From: DASYDU01 sp036499445
Lineage (GTDB): Bacteria; Planctomycetota; Planctomycetia; Pirellulales; Lacipirellulaceae
Direction: 5' to 3'
Assembly: GCA_036499445.1 (NCBI GenBank)
Contig: DASYDU010000177.1
Span: forward strand, 1-12,668
Length of the DNA stretch: 12,668 bases
Of the stretch, positions 7,398 through 12,668 are shown piece by piece (positions within the stretch are counted from its first letter, which is position 1; every line of letters starts with the position of its first letter). The translations under genes were made by a program, and so were the position numbers. Under the pieces are notes generated by a model, which was given only the letters and a program-made list of their open reading frames with translations, had not been told where the DNA came from and made no database searches.

Positions 7398-7466
7398 CCG
7401 ACAAGTCTGTTATTGTGGCATGATAGGTTGGCAGGCGAAAGGGCTGCCGATTCCCGTCACGACCGC

Positions 7467-8186
7467 ATGATCCGCATGTCTCCGCAAGACGAAACTTCAA
7501 GCCGCCGCGCGGTGGTCCTGCTTTCGGGAGGCCTCGACTCGGCGACCACCGCTGCCATCGCGCGTCACGAGGGCTACGAGCTGTTTGCGCTCTCTGTCGA
7601 TTATGGCCAGCGGCATCGGTTCGAGTTGGAGGCCGCCGCAAACGTCGCGCGAGCCATAGGTGTTGCTAGCCACGTGACGGTATCTGTGGGGCTCGATCAA
7701 TTCGGCGGCAGCGCGCTCACCGATGCAATCGCCGTGCCGCAAAACCGTAGCGACGACGAAATGTCGAGAGGTATTCCGATTACTTACGTGCCGGCGCGAA
7801 ATACGGTTTTTTTGTCGTTGGCATTGGGGTATGCTGAGGTCGCCGGTGCGGCCGACCTGTTCATCGGCGTCAACGCGGTGGACTATTCCGGCTATCCGGA
7901 CTGCCGACCCGAATTTATCGCGGCCTTTGAGCAGCTAGCCAACCTGGCGACGAAAGCCGGCGTAGAAAAGACAATGAAGTTTCGCGTTCATACGCCGCTC
8001 GTCAAAATGAGCAAGGCCCAAATCATTCGCCGCGGCAAAGAGCTGGGAGTGGGTTACGGACTAACGCATTCATGTTACGCGCCGAACGACGCCGGCACCG
8101 CTTGCGGCCGCTGCGACGCCTGCCGTCTGCGGCTGAAGGGATTTGCCGAAGCTGGGCTGCGCGACCCAATCGATTATCAAACTTAA
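7467..8186 (+). CDS. queC: 7-cyano-7-deazaguanine (preQ0) synthase QueC
   Basis: QueC uses ATP and ammonia to turn 7-carboxy-7-deazaguanine into preQ0. The 239-residue protein starts with the PP-loop ATPase signature SGGLDSATT (residues 20-28). It continues with VDYGQRHRFE (44-53), the substrate-site stretch VNAVDYSGYPDCRPEF (135-150), and a four-cysteine zinc site near the C-terminus (Cys193, Cys203, Cys206, Cys209 in HSCYAP...CGRCDAC). All expected motifs are present and length is normal. The start is uncertain: ATG at 7467 is used, ATG at 7476 would give 236 residues and is equally possible, and a TTG at 7413 would add residues unlike the family. None has a clear Shine-Dalgarno sequence. 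The gene is divergent from queF and followed by queE after a 116-base gap filled by an inverted repeat. Confidence 0.95.
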   Translation: MIRMSPQDETSSRRAVVLLSGGLDSATTAAIARHEGYELFALSVDYGQRHRFELEAAANVARAIGVASHVTVSVGLDQFGGSALTDAIAVPQNRSDDEMSRGIPITYVPARNTVFLSLALGYAEVAGAADLFIGVNAVDYSGYPDCRPEFIAAFEQLANLATKAGVEKTMKFRVHTPLVKMSKAQIIRRGKELGVGYGLTHSCYAPNDAGTACGRCDACRLRLKGFAEAGLRDPIDYQT

Positions 8187-8196
8187 CGGACTGAAT

Positions 8197-8290
8197 TTAA
8201 TCACAAAGACACTAAGGACACAAAGAACGACAAAGAAGCGGGCATGCCCGTGCTTCTTACTCTTCGTGTCCTTCGTGCCTTGGTGTTTGA
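8197..8290. repeat. Imperfect inverted repeat, interspersed-repeat type, between queC and queE
   Basis: The left arm (about 8202-8226) and right arm (about 8261-8285) pair at 21 of 25 positions. Both carry the pattern CAC-n-AAG-n-CAC-n-AAGGACAC-n-AAGA. The centre holds the perfect 12-base palindrome CGGGCATGCCCG (8239-8250), flanked by AAGAAG / CTTCTT. The whole unit nearly fills the queC-queE gap and ends at the queE ribosome binding site (8291-8295). The arms resemble a CACnAAGGACAC-type intergenic repeat that I recall from many bacterial genomes, including planctomycetes; that recollection is not a search result. The transcript would fold into a long hairpin between the two genes. Confidence 0.8.
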
Positions 8291-8302
8291 AAGGAACCCG
8301 CC

Positions 8303-8989
8303 ATGAAGATCGCGGAAATCTATCGCTCGGTTCAAGGAGAAGGGTTGCTCACAGGAGAGCCCAGCGTGTTTGTGCGCACCAGCGGGTGCAATTTGCGATG
8401 TTGGTTCTGCGATACGCCTTATACTTCGTGGCAGCCCGAGGGGGGCGACATGTCGACCGACGAGATCGTCGCCCAGGTCGAGGAGTGGGATTGCCGAAAT
8501 GTAGTGCTCACCGGCGGCGAACCGATGCTTCATGCCGAGCTGATTCCGCTTTGCGAGCGGCTCCACGCGATTGGCCGGCACATCACGGTTGAAACGGCTG
8601 GCACGCTCTACCTGCCGGTCGTCTGCGACATGATGTCGATCAGCCCGAAGTTCGCGAACTCCAATCCGTCGACCACAGAGCATCCGCACTGGAGCCGACG
8701 GCACGATCGCGAGCGGCACCGGCCGGATGTTGTGCGGCGGTTGATTGCCGAGCACGACTATCAATTAAAATTCGTGCTCGATGCCCCGACCGATCTGGAT
8801 GAGCTCGTGAACTATCTCGATGAAATCCCGATCACGGATCCCAACCGTGTGCTGCTCATGCCGCAAGGGACGGATCAGGAGCAGCTCGAATCGCGCGCGG
8901 CGTGGCTGCGGCCCTTCTGCAATTCGCAGGGTTTCGTGTTTTGCCCGCGAAAGCAGATTGAATGGTTTGGCGCGGTACGCGGCACATAG
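8303..8989 (+). CDS. queE: 7-carboxy-7-deazaguanine synthase QueE (radical SAM)
   Basis: QueE is a radical SAM enzyme that contracts 6-carboxy-tetrahydropterin to 7-carboxy-7-deazaguanine, the step before QueC. The 228-residue protein opens with IYRSVQGEG (6-14), the QueE N-terminal signature. It has the iron-sulfur motif Cys29-x3-Cys33-x2-Cys36 (CNLRCWFC) followed by DTPY (37-40), and the SAM-binding TGGEP at 70-74. SPKF (114-117 region) and the C-terminal PRKQIEWFG stretch also fit. Length is normal for the family. The ATG is well supported by AAAGGA ending seven bases upstream. It is on the same strand as queC and followed after 18 bases by the permease gene. Confidence 0.95.
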   Translation: MKIAEIYRSVQGEGLLTGEPSVFVRTSGCNLRCWFCDTPYTSWQPEGGDMSTDEIVAQVEEWDCRNVVLTGGEPMLHAELIPLCERLHAIGRHITVETAGTLYLPVVCDMMSISPKFANSNPSTTEHPHWSRRHDRERHRPDVVRRLIAEHDYQLKFVLDAPTDLDELVNYLDEIPITDPNRVLLMPQGTDQEQLESRAAWLRPFCNSQGFVFCPRKQIEWFGAVRGT

Positions 8990-9007
8990 GCGGGCGCTTT
9001 TATCTGC

Positions 9008-12000
9008 ATGACGCCGTTCCAATTCATCCTGGCCAGTCTACGGCATCATCGGCGGATGCATGTGGCGGTAGCCGCCGGAGTGGCGGTGGCGACGGCCGTG
9101 CTGACGGGCGCGCTGTTAGTTGGCGATTCGGTGCGCGGCAGTTTGCGAGACTTGACTCTCGAGCGCCTCGGCCGCATTGATGAGGTACTCGCCGCGCCCC
9201 ATTTTTTTCGTGAGGCGCTGGCCGTCGAATTGGCGGACGACGCAAAGTTCGAAGAGCATTTCGCCGCGGCACAGCCAGCGATTCTGCTGCCTGGCAATTT
9301 GCAGGCCGGCAATGGCGAGGATGCGCAGCGCGCGACACAAATCTCTGTGATTGGTTGCCGGCCGGAATTTTGGTCGTTAGACCAGGGCGGCCCGGCCGCG
9401 GAACTCAGTATAGATGAAGTTGCGCTCTCGCAGTCAGTCGCCAAAGAGCTCTCCGCAAAGATTGGCGACACGATCCTGCTGCGGATTCCCGCGCTGCAGG
9501 CGATTCCCGCTGATAGCCCGCTGGGAAAAAATGGCGAAACGGCGAGCGGCCATCGCTTACGGGTCGCGGCCATTCTTCCGCCCGACGGCCTCGCGCGATT
9601 CGGTCTCTCGCCGAGTCAGCAGTTGCCACGAAACGCCTTCGTGTCGCTCGCGACACTCCAGGAAATGCTGAAGAAACCGGGGCGAGCGAACATGATCCTG
9701 GTCGCGGGCAAGAGCGTCGACACCGCAGTCGATAAAACGGCCGAGGCGGCACTTCCGGCAGCGCTACGACCGCGGCTGGAAGATTATGGTTTGCATCTCA
9801 ATGCCGTGACTGCGCCGGAACGATACGAAGCGCTGAGTTCGGACGAGCTGGTGCTGAGCGACGCCGTAGTGGATGCGACGGAAAACGCTTTTCCAACCGG
9901 CTCACTACAACCCGTCATTACTTATCTCGCGAACACGATTGTGGCGGGTGAGGGCGACGCGGCAAAAAAAATACCGTATTCGACCGTTGCCGGTGTCGAT
10001 TCGGTGGCGGGCCTGGGACCGCTGCTGGATGCATCTGGAAAGCCGGTGAAGTTGGCCGAAGATGAGATCGCGCTCAATCGCTGGGCGGTCGATGATCTCG
10101 GGGCCAAGATTGGCGACACGATCACGCTGACTTTCTATGAGCCGGAAAGCACTCATGGCGTGCTACGCGAACATCAGCCGCCGGTGCGATTGAAGTTGGC
10201 CTACATCGCTGAATTGGAAGCGGACGGCAAACCGACCGCGGCGGCCGATCCGCATCTCGTGCCCGACCTGCCGGGCGTGACAGATCAGAAGTCGATTCAC
10301 GATTGGGACTTGCCATTCGAGCTTGTCGAAAAAATTCGGCCGGAGGACGAGGACTATTGGGACAAATATCGGACGACACCCAAAGCGTTTGTTTCACTGG
10401 CCACGGCGAAACGACTTTGGGCCAGCCGCTGGGGAACGATCAGCCTTCTTCGCATGCCAGCTGTTGAAGTTGTGCATGCGAATCCAGAACTGTCGGCTCA
10501 CTTGGAAAAGCAATTCGATCCGGCGAAGCTGGGCATGGCGTTTTTGCCCGTCAAGCGATTGGGCGTGGCAGCGTCGAGCGGCACGACGCCGTTCGACGCA
10601 CTGTTTCTCGGTTTCAGTTTCTTCCTGATCGCCGCGGCGGTGATGCTCATCGCGCTGCTGTTCAAGCTCGGCGTCGAACAACGTGCTCGCGAGCTGGGTA
10701 TCTTGGCCGCCGCCGGATTTCCACAAAGGCGGATCACGCGACTCTTGGCATGGGAGGGACTAGTCGTCGCTGCCATCGGCGCAGCAGTAGGTGTCGTCGT
10801 GGGCGTGCTGTACGCCTGGGGCGTGATCACAGGACTCTGCACGTGGTGGGTCGCGGCGATCGCGACGCCATTTCTCCGGCTCCACGTCTCGCCGAGCAGT
10901 TTGTTCATCGGCTGGTTGGTCGGCATCGCGGTGTCGTGGATCACGATCCGCTTGTCGATTCGTCGCCTGGTGCATCTGCCAGCCGGAAGGCTACTAGCTG
11001 GCGAAACAGAAGCCAGCCCGCTTGACGCGACGACCGTGACCGCTGCGCCCCGAAATTGGTCGCACATTCGCGAGGCGATTGTGGCGCTGGCCCTCGCACT
11101 GGCGGTCCTCGGTTATGTGCTACAGGGCGAAGCGCAGGCGGGCGTATTCTTTGGCAGCGGCGCGGTGGTGCTGATCTTGCTCCTGGGCGAGGCCCGCTAT
11201 CAATTGCGAACCGCCGCACGACACACCAGCGGGCAGGACACGTTCAGTCTGGCCGCGCTTTCCGTGCTCAATACGGCTCGCAATCCGGGCCGCAGCGTGC
11301 TCACGATCGGGCTCGTGGCCACGGCGACGTTTTTGATTGTGGCCATCAGCGCGTTTCGACTCGACACCGGTGAGGAAGGAACTGGCGGTTTCGCCCTGGT
11401 GGCCACAAGCGATCAGCCGATTCAATTCGACCTCAATACACCGGCCGGGCGGACGCAGCTTGGTTTTTCAGATCCTGATGCTAAGCTACTTAACGACTGG
11501 CAGATTTACTCGCTGCGCGTGGCCGCCGGCGAGGATGCCAGTTGCCTGAATCTGTACCGGCCGACACAGCCGCGGGTTTTGGGGCTGCCCGACGCATTCA
11601 TTGATGACGGCGACTTTACCTGGGCTGACGCCGTGAAGGCTAAGGGCGTTAGTCTCAAGCGTGAAAATCCCTGGACACAGTTGCGGGCCGATTTGGGTAA
11701 CGACGAAGCCGGGAGGCCAGTGGTGCCGGTCGTTCTGGATATGAACACCGCCGCGTACAGTTTGCACTTAGATGGTGTCGGCTCGCGGCTGGCAATTCGC
11801 GACGAGGCCAATCGGCCCGTAACGCTCGAGGTCGTCGGGCTGCTGGCCAATAGTATTTTGCAGGGAAATCTGCTGGTGAGCGAAGTGAATTTCCTGCGAC
11901 TCTTCCCGGACACGGGTGGATATCGGTATTTCTTGATCAAGCCAAAGGGCGCGAAAGTGGCATTCGGCGAGCCTAGTTACTCGGCCGGAGATCGCCGAGC

Positions 12001-12502
12001 GGACCCGTCCAAAGAGGATGCCGATTTGGTGGCACAAATGCTCGAAACCACACTGGCAGCAAACGGCTTCGATGCCGTTGACGCCCATGAACAATTGGCC
12101 AGTTACTTGGCGGTGCAAAACGCTTATTTGTCGACGTTCCAAAGTCTGGGCGCGCTGGGGTTGCTATTGGGCACGGTCGGTCTGGCGGTAGTGCAGCTGC
12201 GCAGCGTGCTTGAGCGACGGCGCGAATTGGCGTTGCTACGGGCGGCTGGTTTTGCCCGGCGGCGGCTCATGGCGATGGTCGTCTGCGAGAACGCCGTGCT
12301 GCTTTTCGGCGGTTTATTGGCAGGCGTCCTGGCGGCGGCGGTAGCGCTGGTGCCGCAATGGGCGCCGCACGGCGCGAGCGTGCCTTGGAACGCGCTCTTA
12401 GCGCTGTTGGGCGCGATCGCCCTGGCTGGGCTCGTCGCAGGTTGGCTGGCAACGCGCTCGGCCCTCTCCGCGCCCCTCTTGCCCGCGCTGCGAGGCGACT
12501 AG
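9008..12502 (+). CDS. Large FtsX/MacB-type ABC transporter permease
   Basis: This 1164-residue integral membrane protein has the layout of a fused FtsX-like permease, the membrane half of type VII-like ABC machines that act on lipoproteins, lipids or cell-wall enzymes by mechanical coupling. About ten membrane helices can be placed: 18-39, 531-553, 582-610, 631-650, 688-707, 711-729, 762-782, 1044-1064, 1092-1118 and 1127-1146. Two large outer domains lie at about 40-530 and 783-1043. The FtsX coupling stretches are clear: QRARELGILAAAGFPQRR (558-575) and RRRELALLRAAGFARRR (1070-1086). The first outer domain contains an internal duplication (AKIGDTI at 150-156 and 366-372; AFVSLAT at 210-216 and 460-466). 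No ATPase gene is in the window; it may lie outside. The ATG follows queE by 18 bases with no clear Shine-Dalgarno sequence, so transcription from the que promoter is likely. The substrate is unknown. Confidence 0.92.
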   Translation: MTPFQFILASLRHHRRMHVAVAAGVAVATAVLTGALLVGDSVRGSLRDLTLERLGRIDEVLAAPHFFREALAVELADDAKFEEHFAAAQPAILLPGNLQAGNGEDAQRATQISVIGCRPEFWSLDQGGPAAELSIDEVALSQSVAKELSAKIGDTILLRIPALQAIPADSPLGKNGETASGHRLRVAAILPPDGLARFGLSPSQQLPRNAFVSLATLQEMLKKPGRANMILVAGKSVDTAVDKTAEAALPAALRPRLEDYGLHLNAVTAPERYEALSSDELVLSDAVVDATENAFPTGSLQPVITYLANTIVAGEGDAAKKIPYSTVAGVDSVAGLGPLLDASGKPVKLAEDEIALNRWAVDDLGAKIGDTITLTFYEPESTHGVLREHQPPVRLKLAYIAELEADGKPTAAADPHLVPDLPGVTDQKSIHDWDLPFELVEKIRPEDEDYWDKYRTTPKAFVSLATAKRLWASRWGTISLLRMPAVEVVHANPELSAHLEKQFDPAKLGMAFLPVKRLGVAASSGTTPFDALFLGFSFFLIAAAVMLIALLFKLGVEQRARELGILAAAGFPQRRITRLLAWEGLVVAAIGAAVGVVVGVLYAWGVITGLCTWWVAAIATPFLRLHVSPSSLFIGWLVGIAVSWITIRLSIRRLVHLPAGRLLAGETEASPLDATTVTAAPRNWSHIREAIVALALALAVLGYVLQGEAQAGVFFGSGAVVLILLLGEARYQLRTAARHTSGQDTFSLAALSVLNTARNPGRSVLTIGLVATATFLIVAISAFRLDTGEEGTGGFALVATSDQPIQFDLNTPAGRTQLGFSDPDAKLLNDWQIYSLRVAAGEDASCLNLYRPTQPRVLGLPDAFIDDGDFTWADAVKAKGVSLKRENPWTQLRADLGNDEAGRPVVPVVLDMNTAAYSLHLDGVGSRLAIRDEANRPVTLEVVGLLANSILQGNLLVSEVNFLRLFPDTGGYRYFLIKPKGAKVAFGEPSYSAGDRRADPSKEDADLVAQMLETTLAANGFDAVDAHEQLASYLAVQNAYLSTFQSLGALGLLLGTVGLAVVQLRSVLERRRELALLRAAGFARRRLMAMVVCENAVLLFGGLLAGVLAAAVALVPQWAPHGASVPWNALLALLGAIALAGLVAGWLATRSALSAPLLPALRGD
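9458..9475 (+). repeat. 18-base direct repeat, copy 1 (within permease gene)
   Basis: An 18-base stretch beginning at the Lys151 codon (KIGDTI) is identical to 10106-10123, in the same reading frame. It marks the internal duplication of the permease's first outer domain. Confidence 0.8.
10106..10123 (+). repeat. 18-base direct repeat, copy 2 (within permease gene)
   Basis: Identical to 9458-9475 and in the same frame, encoding KIGDTI at residues 367-372. The copies are 648 bases (216 codons) apart. Confidence 0.8.
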
Positions 12503-12526
12503 CGACGCGTTCAAACCCGCTCCTAT

Positions 12527-12561
12527 ACCCTCGCCCATTGGGTAAGGGCGTGGGAGAGGGT
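12527..12561. repeat. Hairpin-forming repeat-like element after the permease gene
   Basis: ACCCTC-GCCC (12527-12536) faces GGGC (12546-12549) and GAGGGT (12556-12561) across an ATTGGGTAA loop, giving an interrupted ten-pair stem 24 bases after the permease stop. The wording CCCTCGCCCATTGGGTAAGGG resembles an interspersed intergenic repeat that I recall from many GC-rich genomes, but no second copy is in the window. No T-run follows, so it is not a canonical terminator, though the stem could still slow or end transcription. The rest of 12503-12668 shows no gene. Confidence 0.5.
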
Positions 12562-12668
12562 CTGAATTGCCTAGCGACTTCTTCGATTGTTGGTTAGAGT
12601 AGACCCGCACGGGGGTGGCGACGCTTTACTAGTTTTTCCGCCCGCTCAAATGGGCACGCAACTCTCAA

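Noticed and set aside
7384..7466. preQ1 riboswitch between queF and queC
   Set aside because: I looked for the short C-rich-loop, A-rich-tail aptamer of class I on both strands and saw none; a covariance-model search would settle it.
7384..7641. Upstream extension of queF to a 204-residue protein
   Set aside because: It runs antisense through queC, has no QueF-like sequence, and a good ribosome binding site (7392-7397) supports the internal ATG at 7383.
8197..8290. CRISPR or transposon reading of the queC-queE repeat
   Set aside because: There is one inverted pair, not regularly spaced direct repeats, and no transposase or target duplication is visible.
8143..8592. 149-residue plus-strand frame over the queC end, the inverted repeat and queE
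   Set aside because: It is a product of reading the repeat and a shifted queE frame; both flanking genes are confident in other frames.

Overview
The window is 12.7 kb of GC-rich bacterial chromosome, densely coding, with nine complete protein genes on both strands and no rRNA, tRNA, CRISPR array or insertion sequence that I can see. The gene set suggests a planctomycete, most likely of the Pirellulales type: a large FHA / coiled-coil / low-complexity / two-helix membrane protein, a planctomycete-style sugar isomerase, a very long FtsX-type permease, several starts without a Shine-Dalgarno sequence, and interspersed hairpin repeats. This placement is inference from gene content and style, not from a marker gene.

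Left part (1-2812). A nucleoside hydrolase (+, 6-935) converges on a secreted HtrA/DegP-like serine protease (-, 990-2180). Upstream of the protease on the same strand is a DksA/TraR-type zinc-finger regulator (-, 2369-2812) followed by a textbook intrinsic terminator (2279-2312), so the two minus-strand genes are probably separate transcription units.

Centre (2813-5980). A 678-base non-coding stretch separates the divergent DksA-like gene from an 829-residue FHA-domain membrane protein (+, 3491-5980). This protein is the least understood gene here. Its FHA fold signature is present, but the two residues that normally hold phosphothreonine are replaced. Its stop codon overlaps by four bases the stop of the convergent sugar isomerase gene (-, 5977-6996).

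Right part (5977-12668). A 7-deazaguanine (queuosine precursor) locus is arranged around a divergent promoter region: queF (-) with the sugar isomerase behind it on one side, and queC then queE (+) on the other. QueE makes 7-carboxy-7-deazaguanine, QueC turns it into preQ0 and QueF reduces preQ0 to preQ1. GTP cyclohydrolase and QueD are not in the window. A roughly 95-base imperfect inverted repeat sits between queC and queE. Eighteen bases after queE begins an 1164-residue FtsX/MacB-type ABC permease whose first outer domain contains an internal duplication. No ATPase partner is visible. The window ends in non-coding DNA with a second repeat-like hairpin.

No clearly new multi-gene system is evident. 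The strongest candidates for something undescribed are the degenerate-FHA membrane scaffold and the interspersed inverted repeat between the que genes.
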